Assembly: GCA_030522415.1 (NCBI GenBank) | Contig: CM060107.1 | Span: 48,886,307-48,950,306, forward strand | Reading direction: 5' to 3' | Origin: Channallabes apus | Taxonomy: Eukaryota > Chordata > Actinopteri > Siluriformes > Clariidae | DNA: 64,000 bases | Shown: piece by piece, positions 21,086-32,797 of the stretch | How the letters are laid out: every line of letters starts with the position of its first letter | Numbering within the stretch: the stretch's first letter is position 1 | Program-made: the position numbers and the translations under genes | Notes under the pieces: model-generated | Seen by the model: only the letters and a program-made list of their open reading frames with translations | Database searches by the model: none | What the model was told of the DNA's origin: nothing

Positions 21086-24000
21086 AACACCAGGCTCTGT
21101 GTTGTCTCTATCAGGGAACCCAGTAAAACATGCTGGGAATCACTGGTGCTATTAACCAAAAATCACATCATTTTGCTTGAACCAGATGTTTGATCCCAGC
21201 ACTGTTTTTTCCCCAGAAGAGTGAAAAGGAAAACCTTTCGTTGGTGTCAGAGATGAGGATAGGGTTAGATAGAGGCGGATGATTCGCTGTACCGACCCCC
21301 AAGTAGCCAAAAGTCAAAGAAGAAGTGAAAAGGAAAACCTCTGGTTCATAGCGTCCACTATATAATGATCAAAAGTATTTGTGCCAAATCTGTAATGACA
21401 TTGTATCCAAATACATGTAAACATCCCCCTTTTGTTCAAATTGCCCGTAGTGTGTGTAAATGTTGGCTGGAGGTCCTACCACAGTTGTACGAGATGGGAA
21501 TAAATACAAAACTATATTCTTGGAAGGCTGTCTACACGATTTCTGTGGGAATTCACACCCATTCAGTCTGTAGAGCATTAAGGACGAGAAGGTGTGGCTC
21601 GCAATCTCCGTTCCAGGTGCTCATCGGGGTTGAGGTCACAGGGCTCCGTGTGGGCCAGTTAAGTTCTTCTCATCAAATCATGACTTTATAATCCTTGGTT
21701 TGTGCACTGGGCTATGGCCATGTTGCAATAGAAAAGGGTCTTCTCCAAAGTGTTGCCACAAAACTTGGAAGCATACAGTAGCATTGTCCAAGATGTCTTG
21801 GCATGCTGAAGAATTAAGATCGCCCTTCAATGGGGATAAGGGGCCTGCTTGATTGAAACGCCTCAATTCAATAATTAACAGAATATTAAACAAATACTTT
21901 TGTCCATATAGTGGATCTGTGATGCGTACAGTAGAAGCTACATCTTAGAAGTTAGAGTTAGAAGGTACATCTTAGGTGGAGCTGCAGGATTTTACGATTA
22001 ATAGCCTAGGGTAGTTGTTACCAGGCAGTGGAGATGAGGTCACCATTTTCCTTTTTTTTATTAGTAACACACTAACGTTTTACATTTGAGCTTTTTCAGG
22101 AAATAGGTTATTTTATTTTATTTCCTTATGTAAACAAGGGTAGACATAATAAAAAGTGCAATTTCAACTGGTGCACTTTTTAACTAATTAATTTTATCTA
22201 ATTAACTTCATCCAGCTTATTTCACCTTCAGTCTATAACAGCTGATTACAGGTCAAGTCTAAATGAGAAAACATTAACACAATAGGACCAGAGTAGATGT
22301 TTTGTGTGTCTAAAGCATCACCTGCACTAAACCCCCACCCCCTCTTCAGCTGACATGGCGAGCAGGTGTACATTTCCCCTTCAGCACAAAGCAGGTCTAG
22401 ATGGTGCCCTACTACACTTGTTTGGTCAGGGAACCTTGTTAATCATTTACAGCTTAGAGCTTTGCTTTTTCACTGATGCCCTTGAGTAATATAATCCGGA
22501 GTGCGGAGTGATTTTATTAGGTTTGCTATTGAATTACCTGATTTCTTTATGTGTGTGGATTTTTAAAAAAGTGAATAATTTCATACGTCATTGCTTAACT
22601 CAAACAGATATGAGCTTGATAGTTGTGCACAGATATGTCATATACTGTATCTGTGTAACAGCAACATTAGGTATTTGTTCCACATCGTCAAAGCCACTGA
22701 TATAACAACATTAATCGATACCGATTTGAGAATGCAGCAGTGCTTTGGTATAATAAACAAATCATCTCCAATTAACAAAATACGTGCATATGTATTAAAT
22801 GATGCTAAACTAAATACCTCAGTAAGAAGCTTAACATTGGATAAGCAGGGTAATTAGATTGTAATGACATTGTGATGACGCCCATCATCAGGACGACGTT
22901 GTTTTTGCAAGTTGGAATGACTTTGATAAAATGAGGTTGAGATGAACACAACACAACCTCAAAGCAACAACTATTATTTAGATCATCATCATAATCATCA
23001 TCGTCTATACCGCTTCATCCTGTATTTAGTGTTGCGGGGGGGCTTGGAGCCTACCCAGGAGACTAAGGGCACGAGGTGGGATACACCCTGGACAGGGTGC
23101 CAATCCATCGCAGGGTACACACACACACATACACAGACACACACTCACACACTACAGCCAATTTGGGAATGCCAATTAGTCTAATCTGCAGACTCCATGC
23201 ACACAGAGATGGGAATCGACCCTGGCCGGCAATCAAACCCAGACCCTGGAGGTGCAAAGCCTGATTAGCATTCATTCACACCATTTCCAACAACATCCAT
23301 GGTCCCTTAAGTTTCTAACAAGGTTTAATACGCCATAGATTTGATGTAGTATCAATCATTTACGTACTATGCATTAACATACTATGGGCAGTTTGGGTTA
23401 GGGTTAGGGTAACCCTAACATTAACCCTATTCTGGTCTATGTTTTCTTCTCAGCGCTGGACGAACCCCCGCGGAGTGACGCTGGAATGGACGTTGTGATC
23501 CAGTTGCCTACAGACTGGGCCATACTGGATGGCAGGGACAGCATGGATGACCACGGAGTCGTACGTTACGAATGGGCTCTTGTTAAAGGGGATTCGTCAA
23601 TCAGCATGAAGGTAAGGATACTCAACAGTAAGTGAACTCTTGTTTAAACTAATCACTGGATGCAACAGACCCTTTTATCCATCCAAGAGCCTTGGTGTCA
23701 TTCTGGACAACACACTGTCTTTCATTGCTCACCTAAATAATGCCTTTAGAATTGATTTCACTCAACCAACAACTCCGCAGCACAGATTATTTTGTTGTTG
23801 TTCAGTCCTTCAGTCATGACCAACTCGTGTGACCATATGTACAAAAGTGGCGTCAAGCCTTCCTGTCTTGTCTTGCATCCTGTAGTTCCCTCAAGCCCAT
23901 TTCAGTTACTTCCATGATGCCATACTTCTCAACTTGTGTCTTCCTCTTTTCCTTTTCTCGTCCACAGTTCCCAGCATCAGAGTGTTTTTCCGGGAGTTGT

Positions 24001-27000
24001 GCTCCAAATCTCACCTCGCCTATCTAGCTTCACACAAAATACTACGTTTAACATTCAATGCTTTTCACAATCTCGCTTCCGGTCTAACTCAGAGATCTTC
24101 TCCTGATTTGCCCTACCACATCCTATAGTCCTCCTCATAAGAGGTACTTTCTGTACCCATCAGCACCATGGGTACCAGAACCTGCTCCTACGTTGCTCCA
24201 AAGCATATTTGTAACATCTGGATTACTCAGATTATAGCGGTAACGTGAATAACCACTCTTTACAAACACAATCAGAAAAGACTTTAGAAATCAGAATTTC
24301 TACCAAAGCTTCGTCTACAAGACCACAATTTTCAATAAGAATGTTGTCAGGGTAACTGGACGAATCAGTCTGAGAAAGAACTGCTGATTTAATGTTTGTT
24401 AGAATCTTGGTATTAACAGGCATGCACTTGGAGTCAGAAGTGATATTGCCTCCCTGATTACTCACCCATGCAAAAAATGCTAGACAGACTGATATTTGTG
24501 TGTGTGACAAAGAGAGAGAGAGAGAGCCTTTCATGTTCACCTACTCAGAAGGACAAAAAGCCCTTATTGATGTTTTACATAATGGACAGCAGCGATGAAT
24601 GTTTGACCACGCCCAATTAGTACTACTGTATGGCTAAGGTTTGGCCATTTTTAAGAATTCCCAGGGCTATATATGAGGTGGTAACAGAAGGTTTCGAAAT
24701 TAGCTCTGTTTACAAGCTCTGTTTTTTAAACATGTCCCACAGTGGAGCATACACCCAAGCTAATGATCCTCGACATGAAGGACAGGTCATCCATGGCATG
24801 CTGACGGAGTTCTTGGCAGTTCCTACTGCTCCAGGGTCAGCAACCTGGGGATAGCTCATGTTCAAATCACACATGAGGCTTGCCTGGACTGTTCTGTATG
24901 ACACACCAACAATGGCAGCAGCGTTGTGGCTTGTTCTCAGATGATCATCATGCACAAGTTGCAAAATGGTTTTGAGCTTGTTGAAGGTCTTCCTGATCTC
25001 ACGTCGCTTTCCAGTGATCTTCTTTCACTCTTGAAGCGTGTGTGTTGCATGAAACACCTCGAACGACTCATTGCAGCATCACCAACAAGATCGCTGGTTC
25101 GATTCCCGGGTGATGCTGTAACCTCTCGCACCCGGAGGACTAAAGAGAGCTGATTGGCCGAGCTCTCTCAGAGGGGCGGGATGAGAGGTACTTAGTGCTC
25201 CCACATTAATCACGGCTCTACAGACAATCAGGAGCGTCTGTGAGCTCACGCAAGCGGAAGGAGCGGATAGCGCTGTCCTCCGAGTGTGTTACGCCACCCC
25301 TAACGGTGCGTGACGGTGTAGTTCGAAAAGATGCGGTTGGCTGGCGTCACATGGTTCGGAGAAACCATGTGATAGTCTTCGGCCCTCCTGATTGAGTGGT
25401 AGTGGTAGTAGTAGCCTTAATGTGGAGCCCCCTAGTGACGGGGAGGAATTGGATACCACTAAAATTAGGGAGAAAATCGGGGGGAGAATCCAAAATAATA
25501 ATAATTAAAAAAAAAGAAATAGCAGGCATGGTAACACGAGATTAGCACGAGTAGCACGGCTCCCAATGTAAATAGGACGATGTCTTTTGGCGCGCTGACT
25601 TATGAGTCTTGGTTCTCCCTGTGACTGTGTGTGCAGCCTTGTGCTGCCATCTGTTGGTGTGTTACAAAACTAGTATTGAAACGTTTTGATACCACCTTGT
25701 AAGGAATAAACGGTTTCTTCTGTTACTCATACAGGTTACCCACCCGGGTCTGCTGAAGCTGAGCGGGCTCAGAGAGGGCGTCTACACTTTCCAGATGACG
25801 GTCACAGACACCATTGGGCAGAGGAGTTCGGATAACGTCTCCGTCACCGTGCTGGCACCTGAACACCACGCAGAAGGTTCAAAAACCCCAAACATGTCGC
25901 CTCTATTTCGCTTTCGCCCCATAACTTTATCTCTCCCTCTCTATGTAGCACTATGTTAACTCTATGTTTTTTTTCCGTGCAGTATGTACTCATCATTGCT
26001 CGCCGTACCAGTTCATGTGTGATGACGGCTGCTGTATCGACATTAGCTATGCCTGTGATGGCAAACAGCACTGTCCTGACCGCTCAGACGAAGACTTCTG
26101 CCGCAACTGTGAGTGTATCTCCTTAAACTCTGGCCATATAATTGAATTAATATCAGCCTTAAAGCATGTTCTGTACTACTTATGAATTATTCGGTACATT
26201 TGGTGTAAGGAGTCTCCAGTGTCAGTGCTTTGAACATCAAGTGCTAACGTCATTCATTGTTTGTTTTGTTTTTTTAAATATATAACATTATGATCTCATC
26301 AGGTATTTATAAATATTACAGCGATAAAGCGTGCATGCATTTCCACATTGTACAGTATAATGTAACAAAAGGCAAAGGAAGCTGAACGCTTTATCCTCTT
26401 GTACTTATTGATATTCAGTCGACGGAGGTCGTAAGACGGTAACTCACACAGCTGGCGCTTCGTCTCAGAACGGGGGAGCCAGAGAAGCAGAGGGTCGAGC
26501 CATGATTCCTTCAGGATCGCGTAATATTGAAACCCCAGCAGAGCCCAAGCAACAGAAACGGCCAACGGTTGACCAAGGTACTGAGATAATGATACTAATC
26601 CTTATAACGAGTCAAGGTCATAATGCAAGGTTTCAACTTAAACACATGGCTTATTCTATGGAGAAGCGTAAGGGATTTCAAAAAGGAATTCCCACCTCTT
26701 TGTTCTCTTGCTTTTTGGAAACAAAGCAACGCTCTGTGTCTTGCCACCTGATCCCCTGTGAATCTCAGGGCTGCTACTCGAACCAAAGGCTTGTTACTAA
26801 CAGCCCTCACTTTCCGTCTCTCAAACTTTCAAACATACATCCCTCTCTTTCTTTCTCTCTTTTGACACACACACACACACGTGCATCATTAAGAATGAAT
26901 TATCAGTAATATTAATGATAATTGAGTAATAGTGTCTGTATGCTACATTGGCAGTATCTAAGGTATGAAATATTTCCTCATTTATGGAAGAACGTTTTGG

Positions 27001-30000
27001 AATCCCTCAGCTAATTAAGTACAAGACAAAGTTAAGAACTCTATTGAAAGAAGTCAATTTCTGTATTTGTAATATCATAATTTTAAGTATTTTAGCCAAA
27101 CTGTGAATTTTAGGAGGGCACAGTGGCGTAGTGGTTAGCACTGTGGCCTTGTACCCCTAGGGTCTAGGTTCAATTACCGCCTCGGGTTGGTTTGCATGGG
27201 GTTTGCATGTTCTCCCAATGCTTGGCGGGTTTCCTCCGGTTTCCTTCCACAGTCCAAAGACATGCAGAGTGACGTTCTAAAATGGGACTAAATACAGTGG
27301 TCACCACATGCCCTGGTTGGACTACAAGGGTTCCTAGATGAATAAATGATGGATATATTGCGAATCCTGTGGAGATTAGATGGGTGTTTACGTCAGACCA
27401 TATTTCTCGTCCTCTTTTTCCTCTCTCTCGCTAGATCCCTGCATGATGCCCCCTGTGGTTGGTCCGTGTAAAGGCGTTTTCCCACGCTGGTACTACGACC
27501 CCACAGCCGGAGAGTGTAAACACTTTCTGTACAGCGGCTGCAAAGGAAACCACAACAACTTCCTGCAGCAGGCCGACTGTGCAAACGAATGCATCCAGAA
27601 ACCCGGTGAGTAGATCCTGGCAGTACTCTCGTCCTCTCTGGGAGTTTTTTTTCCTTGCCTGTGTTTCGCTCATTAGGGATCAATAAAAATTCTAATTGTA
27701 CATCTTTTACTGGATTACGTTCTCGGACTTACAAGGAGGTCCATAAGAAATAGTTAAAATAAAATACTAGATGTTATATACTTAACAAAACTATGTAGGA
27801 TTCTGTAGTGTAAGCACTGCGGTGAAGCAGAGAAATGATACTTAATGATTCAAATACTTAAATATTCACTGTGTAAGTGCTGCGTTGGGAAGCTGTTGGT
27901 TAAAGAGCCTCATACTATTGCACACCTGTACTACCAAAGGGAACTGTTGATTAAGGAGATTGATTATTGTTTATAGGGGGCGCGGTGGTGTAGTGGTTAG
28001 CACTGTCGCCTTGCACCTCCAGGGTCTGGGTTCGATTCCCGTCTCTGTGTGCATGGAGTTTGCATGTTCTCCCCGTGCTTGGTGGGTTTCCTCTGGGTAC
28101 TCCGGTTTCCTCCCACAGTCCAAAGATATGCAGGTTAGACTAATTGGCGTTCCTAAATTGCCCGTAGTGTGTGATTGGGTGTGTGAGTGTGTGTATGTGT
28201 GTGTGCCCTGCGATGGATTGGCACCCTGTCCAGGGTGTACCCCGCCTAGTGCCCGAAGTCTCCTGGGATAGGCTCCAGGTCCCCCGCGACCCTGAACACA
28301 GGATTAAGCGGTATAGAAAATGAATGAATGATTGTTTATAATGTTTCTTCTTTAAGATTTCTAATTAAAATGTTTTTGTATGCAACAAAACTCAACACCT
28401 TGATTTAATTGGCTGCGACTTCTTTCTGTCTAACTCGCTACAAAAATCACAATCAACGTTTGCTATATTTTTTTCTTTCAACTCAACAAACATTATTATT
28501 CATACCTCACTGCATACTTAAATGACCTCAAACTCTGAACTCTGATTTATCCATTATGATAAAAATGTGGGACGTGGAGTTATAGCGTTTTGAAAAGAAA
28601 TCACACAAAATTCATCGACTCCAAAAATGTGAACAAATACTTTTGACATTTGTGCTTTCTCACACCCTTGTGTCTCAAAGCAGGTAATAGTGTCTATCCG
28701 TTTGCGATACTTCTTTGCATCAAATGAAAAAACTCCAGAAATGGATTTTCTCTCATTTCGCTATCAAACTCTTCCTGGAAATCCGCTCTGTCTGTTGTTA
28801 AAAGGGCAATTAGAGTCAAAATTCTACTGAATCCTAAGCATCACCGGTTATAAACCTGGAAATGTGTTTCAGCTCCAGGCGATCATCGGGCCACTGCAGC
28901 GCCGCCTCCAACCACACACCCAAACACAGGTACTGCACTTCTTCACGAATATTAAAAATAAATGCTGTTGTTCTATTTAATATTTAATATAGTGTACATA
29001 AATCATACTACTGTACACTCTTAGAACAAATGACTGTTGGTTAGTTAAAGGTTTGACCTGTGTAAGAAGCTCAGTCGGCTCATTGTGAGACGGTAAATGT
29101 GATCATGTTTATTGTGAAGTTTTAAACCTTTTAATACTATATAATCCACGAGGACAATAGAGCGTTTCTCCATTAATGCTAAATAAATGTAGCCTGACAG
29201 AAATCTTTTCCATATCGATGATTACATGCTCATGTATTGTCATAGCATGTAAATCAGTTAAAGCCTTCTGACCAATCAGAAGCAGTGATGTGGTATAAAT
29301 GTCACGAAATGTGTGTGTGTGTGTGTGTGTGTGTGTAGCTCCCAGGTCATCCAGCACCGAAGTCAAATTGAAGAATTCTGCACCATTACCCCAGAATACT
29401 CAGCCAGTAACTAAAGCTCATACAGAACTAAGCACAGGACACACGCCGCCAGAGTCAGGTTAGTGTGTGTGTGTGTGTGTATCCTGAGACTAAAATTCAT
29501 ATATCACATTATCGTATATACAGTAAAGGGTCAAAAGTCTTAACAAGGTGACTTGAGGCGGGGTACACCCTCTGTGGGGCACACACACACACACACACAC
29601 TCATTCAGACACTACAGTCGATTGGGAATGGCAATTAGTCTAACCTGCATGTCTTTGGACTGTGGGAGGAAACTGGAGTACCCGGAGGAAACCCACCAAG
29701 CATGAGGAGAACTCCATGCCCACGGATCCTGAGGCGGGAATCGAACCTAGACCCTAGTGGTGCAAGGCCACAGTGCTAACCACTACACCACCCTAAAATT
29801 CACAGTTTAGCTAAAAAACAGGATTTCATATTACAAATAGAGGATTTGACTTTAGTTCTTAACACTGTCTTTGTACTTAATCAGCTGAAGTATGATTCGA
29901 TTCCAATAAGCGAAGAAACATTTTATACCTTAGATAGTGTTATTGTTGCAATATTGTACACTATTACGCAATTATCATTATTACTACAGATAAGTCATTC

Positions 30001-30183
30001 TTAATGATGCCTGTGTGTGTGTGTGTAGGTACGATCCTGGCTCTGGTTCTCGGGGTGATTATTAGCTCTCTGCTCTTGCTGATGGTGGGCTGCAGACTCC
30101 GCGTGCGACGTCACCGGAGGAAGAAAGCTCTGCCGCTCACCACCGAGGAATCCGATTACCTCATCAACGGCATGTACCTTTAG
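20341..30183 (+). CDS. lrp11: LRP11, with a Kunitz domain
   Basis: Single-pass type I membrane protein. Coding exons: 20341-20956, 23455-23612, 25735-25876, 25983-26108, 26419-26577, 27435-27605, 28873-28929, 29339-29458, 30029-30183. All junctions are GT/AG and the frame closes at 567 residues plus TAG. Domains: signal peptide (1-19), a helix with SGVEELLEEF, MANSC (about 58-165, CCAEPRC and CYLFNCT), acidic tail, PKD-like (about 215-303, TVTDTIGQRSSDNVSVTVL), LDLa (about 307-346, with CDDGCCIDI and SDEDFC), linker, Kunitz (about 402-454), Ser/Thr/Pro stalk, transmembrane helix (about 518-538), and basic tail ending ESDYLINGMYL as in human. Exons 3-9 all begin and most end in phase 1 after exon 3, allowing whole-domain gain or loss. 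The start is the first ATG in frame, before a hydrophobic run. Ligand and exact role are unknown; the family relates to HAI-1. Confidence 0.94.
20685..20760 (+). repeat. CAG/CAA repeat coding poly-Gln in LRP11
   Basis: Mixed CAG/CAA/ACG triplets encode a Gln/Thr-rich run with seven consecutive Gln, at residues about 114-134, inside the MANSC domain between CCAEPRC and CYLFNC. The frame is kept. Confidence 0.9.
21054..21083. repeat. (AC)n microsatellite
   Basis: In LRP11 intron 1; about 14 AC units. Confidence 0.9.
21355..21914 (-). mobile_element. Tc1-like MITE, family M, copy 1
   Basis: In LRP11 intron 1. The inverted ends are 'cactatataatgatcaaaag' and 'acttttgtccatatagtg'. The interior has phrases shared with 32798-33325 ('ttggaaggctgtc', 'ggctcgcaatctccgttcca', 'gtccaagatgt'). 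A third copy in the opposite orientation is at 45895-46385. No intact frame. Confidence 0.8.
21915..22985. other. LRP11 intron 1, nothing recognised
   Basis: AT-rich intronic sequence without a recognisable repeat or exon. Confidence 0.35.
22986..23266 (-). repeat. SINE family A, minus copy
   Basis: Starts at the 3' end ('cgcttcatcctgtatttagt'), passes 'acaccctggacagggtgcca' and ends in the head 'accctggaggtgcaaagc'. It has an (AC)n run at its centre and a deletion in the middle of the body. Confidence 0.8.
23393..23434. repeat. Telomere-like inverted repeat
   Basis: GGGTTAGGGTTAGGGTAACC runs directly into CCTAACATTAACCCTA, making a short head-to-head TTAGGG/CCCTAA palindrome 20 bp before the LRP11 exon 2 acceptor. 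Confidence 0.7.
23672..24250 (+). mobile_element. LINE reverse-transcriptase C-terminal fragment
   Basis: In LRP11 intron 2. The translation SLGVILDNTLSFIAHL (about 23690) is the typical segment that follows the RT domain in L2/Rex-type LINEs. Further on, 24100-24125 encodes SSPDLPYH, and the ends are decayed. Only a short 3' part survives. Confidence 0.65.
24728..25080 (-). mobile_element. Mariner-like relic
   Basis: Minus-strand translation gives pieces of a mariner transposase N-terminal half, including SDVRSGRPSTS and a VGVSYRTVQASL helix-turn-helix. It shares phrases with 52715-53215 ('gatcctc(g/a)acatgaagga', 'acaccaacaatggcagca'). Frames are broken. Confidence 0.7.
25082..25505 (+). 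repeat. SINE family C, plus copy
   Basis: Matches the reverse complement of 7330-7728 from the B-box region 'gttcgattcccgggtgatgc' to 'ctagtgacggggaggaattg'. It abuts the mariner relic and lies in LRP11 intron 2. Confidence 0.82.
27113..27345 (+). repeat. SINE family A, plus copy
   Basis: In LRP11 intron 5. The head is 'cagtggcgtagtggttagca', the body is intact as far as 'gtccaaagacatgcag', and the 3' part is diverged. Confidence 0.8.
27435..27605 (+). CDS. lrp11: LRP11 exon 6: Kunitz (BPTI) domain
   Basis: This exon, 57 codons and phase 1 at both ends, encodes one complete Kunitz serine-protease-inhibitor fold and nothing else. All six cysteines are present with the canonical spacing of 8, 15, 7, 12 and 3 intervening residues. 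The reactive loop reads GPCKGV, placing Lys at P1, which by family rules favours trypsin-like proteases. RWYYD and YSGC complete the fold. The flanking acceptor and donor (GTGAGT) are good. The human LRP11 I know lacks this domain, whereas the related HAI-1 (SPINT1) has two. Inhibitory activity is inferred, not shown. Confidence 0.93.
27976..28328 (+). repeat. SINE family A, full-length plus copy
   Basis: In LRP11 intron 6. Almost identical to the 19170-19543 copy over its whole length, so it is a young insertion. Confidence 0.92.
29311..29338 (+). repeat. (GT)n tract forming the LRP11 exon 8 acceptor
   Basis: About 13 GT units run directly into the AG before exon 8. Confidence 0.9.
29550..29795 (-). 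repeat. SINE family A, minus copy
   Basis: In LRP11 intron 8, with 'gcatgtctttggactgtggg', 'aaacccaccaagcatgagg' and the head 'gtgctaaccactacaccacc'. Just before it, 29517-29545 carries a short end fragment ('cagtaaagggtcaaaagtct') of the Tc1-like element also seen at 35696. Confidence 0.82.
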
Positions 30184-30830
30184 TGTAACATGCACATCTA
30201 TATATATCACACACACACATACAGTACATACACATACACAAGGATCAGAGTGTGCTTTTGTGCTTATGTGAATGGGAGATCTATGGATATACAGTAATTA
30301 GATATATAGTGTAGAATTTCAGCCGCTCCATTGAGTGCATCATCGAAACCTTCCGGTATACGGAGCCGTTCTGCGTGTTTTGATATTCGGTGTCTTACCT
30401 TCACTTGATGGAATGTGTGTCAAAAGAGTCACAGTAGGAATGTCTTTAAAAAAAGGAGAAAATTCCACAAAGGATTTCACCTTGTGCAATGTGCTTTTTC
30501 TTTTTCTTTTTTTCCCTCCAGCTGTTTAGTTTGAATGAACCTGCGCTTGCTGTAGAACCTGATGTGGTTTTCTGCTGTTGTAAGCCAGTTTTTTTGTGCT
30601 CTGAGATGCTTTTCTGCTCACCACGGTTGTTAAAAGTGGCTGTTCGAGGTTAGCATAGCTTTCATGTCAGCTCAAACCAGTTTGGCCTTTCTCATTACTA
30701 ATAAAGTGATCCACCAGAAGTGGAAGTTCTGCTGCTCAATGGATGTTTTTTGTTTTTCGTCCTGTGTACTGTACAAAAAAAAGGAAAAAGTGTCCAACTT
30801 TAAATAATCTTTCAAATAAAGTACTTAAAA
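30184..30830 (+). other. lrp11: LRP11 3' UTR
   Basis: Follows the stop codon without recognised repeats apart from a short CA-rich run. Two AATAAA signals (30700-30705 and 30815-30820) give likely 3' ends at about 0.5-0.65 kb. Confidence 0.65.
30700..30705 (+). terminator. Polyadenylation signal AATAAA (LRP11)
   Basis: Canonical hexamer about 0.5 kb after the LRP11 stop, in 'actaataaagtgatcc'. A second hexamer lies at 30815-30820. Confidence 0.55.
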
Positions 30831-31249
30831 ATTCTTGACTGAAATGGAAATTCAGAATGAACATAAATGACAATGTCAAGCGTTTGAAAAAAAAATATTA
30901 TTACTATTATTATTATTATTATTTGCCAAAAATACTGAAAGTGGCCACTTGTGTTGAAGTTTAGATTCATCCTTAAAAATGCAGGTTTTAAATAAAATCA
31001 AATAAATTTATTTATTTAAAATAAATAATTTTTACCACCACAAGATTATATTCTTTATAAAGTTATTTATTGATGTTATTTCATTATTATTGTTCTCATC
31101 TTTTACTTGTGTAATTTTTCCCCCTTTGTTTTTTTTTCTTTATATGTTTTACAGTAATTATTTTATAATCTTGCCTTTCTGTAAACATTCATATATCTAC
31201 AGTCGGGGGAAAATACAGTAGGTATTCTGAAACGTTTTTTGTTTTGTTA

Positions 31250-31811
31250 CAAGGGGCGTTCGAGTCAAACCAGGACTTGACAGGTGATAAATACATAGTA
31301 AATGAAGGAGCAAAAACAATTAACATTTACAGAAGACTTCAAGTCCAGTACGGTGAGGAGACTCTTAGCCGCAAATAAAATATTTGAATAGTGGAAACGT
31401 TTTGATCGGAGCCCACTGCATTCGTTCCTCAACAAATAGAACGGCTAATCATTAAAAATTGCTGGTGGAAGCGACACATCTGAGTGTGGGAATGGTGTGA
31501 TCATTCATCAACACCACTTACACACTACCGCACCGTAATGTACTAATGGGAGTCCATGCTACATCCCCTGTACAGTCCTGACCTCGCTCCAAGCCATTCT
31601 CATATGTTTAGACCATTAAAGGAGTTCCTGGGAGGCCAGTGTTTCACATGTGAAGAAGGCAGTCCGATCATGGCTTTCTCATGTACTGAGAAAACTTGTT
31701 ACGTTGGGTGTAATATTAATGCATTAGTGTAGTCTATTATTTAGAGAAATAAAGTTCTTACTCTCATAACCCGCACAATGAAATGTCCCGGTTTGACTTG
31801 AACGCCCCTTG
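31250..31811. mobile_element. Mariner-like element, internally deleted
   Basis: The inverted ends are CAAGGGGCGTTCGAGTCAAA on the left and its near complement, ending CGCCCCTTG, on the right, each about 28 bp. The interior keeps 'cagtcctgacctcgctcc' (SPDLAP motif of mariner transposases) but is too short and broken for a transposase. Confidence 0.85.
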
Positions 31812-32290
31812 TGCATACAGCTAACACAAGTAGTGCATACACGTGTTCTTAGTTGTTGCTATGATTCTGTAGCTTTTTTTAAATGATTCTTTGAGGATTG
31901 ATTACTAATGTTGTGTGTAATATAAGCCTTTTTGTTCAGATTTGGGAGTCAAAAGAAATGTGTGAATTTAAACATATTTAAACATGCAGTACTATATGCA
32001 CTTGAAGTATATTAACTAATCATCATTAACCCACATCGTAAACATTAATTGGAATAAAAGGAGAGAAGAGATCTCCAAACGTTGAATAAAAAGACGTTTG
32101 TTATGCCTTAAGAACGAGTGAGAATCTGACGCAAGAGCAATTCTGTAGCAGACTGAATAACTTTACAATCTATCAAGGGACTCTCTAAAACCGGCTCGAA
32201 CAGGTTAAAGCTTGACGATCGAATGAAGAAGAACGTTGCATCACATGTACAGCGTTAACTTAAAAATAGATTAAAAATGCCATTTGATGA
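31812..32290. other. Intergenic sequence, nothing recognised
   Basis: AT-rich sequence between LRP11 and the PCMT1 3' end. No exon found. Confidence 0.35.
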
Positions 32291-32478
32291 AGAAATCCCA
32301 GCATAGACCAGCAAGATTTATATGGTTAACACTGGTTATGCTGGTCTGGTTTAACTGGTGACCAGCATACCAGCACCAGCATCATGGCACTATAATACTA
32401 GTCCTCAGCATACCAGCACCAAAACACAACATATGCTGGTATAATTGCTGGTCTATGCTGTTTTTTTCGGCAGGGATA
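32291..32478. repeat. Hairpin-forming CCAGCATA/TATGCTGG repeat
   Basis: Starts with CCCAGCATAGACCAGCAA and ends with its complement TTGCTGGTCTATGCTG. In between, 'ataccagcaccagcat' and 'cataccagcaccaaaa' repeat the same unit in both orientations. It resembles a palindromic MITE or minisatellite of fish genomes. Confidence 0.75.
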
Positions 32479-32797
32479 ATATCTCCACATCTTTTATGTA
32501 AACATATTTACATGAATTATACAGATTGTGTTTATATCACGATCATCCGATACGATGTGTTCCACTAACATTTTGACTCCTGAGCTTGCGACACGCTTCA
32601 GTTCCAATGATTACCGATTTATGTACGTCTCTCTCAGACCGAATCTGAGCACCGATAGCTTCCACGCTACCATTTCTTTCTCCCAATTTCTGGAAGAGAT
32701 TGAATGCAAGTTCAACAAAAAGAGGACGTCGAGTTGAGAAAATAACATGAATTTAGTTTTTTTTACACAAGAATTTACCTCAGAAATGTTACCATAC

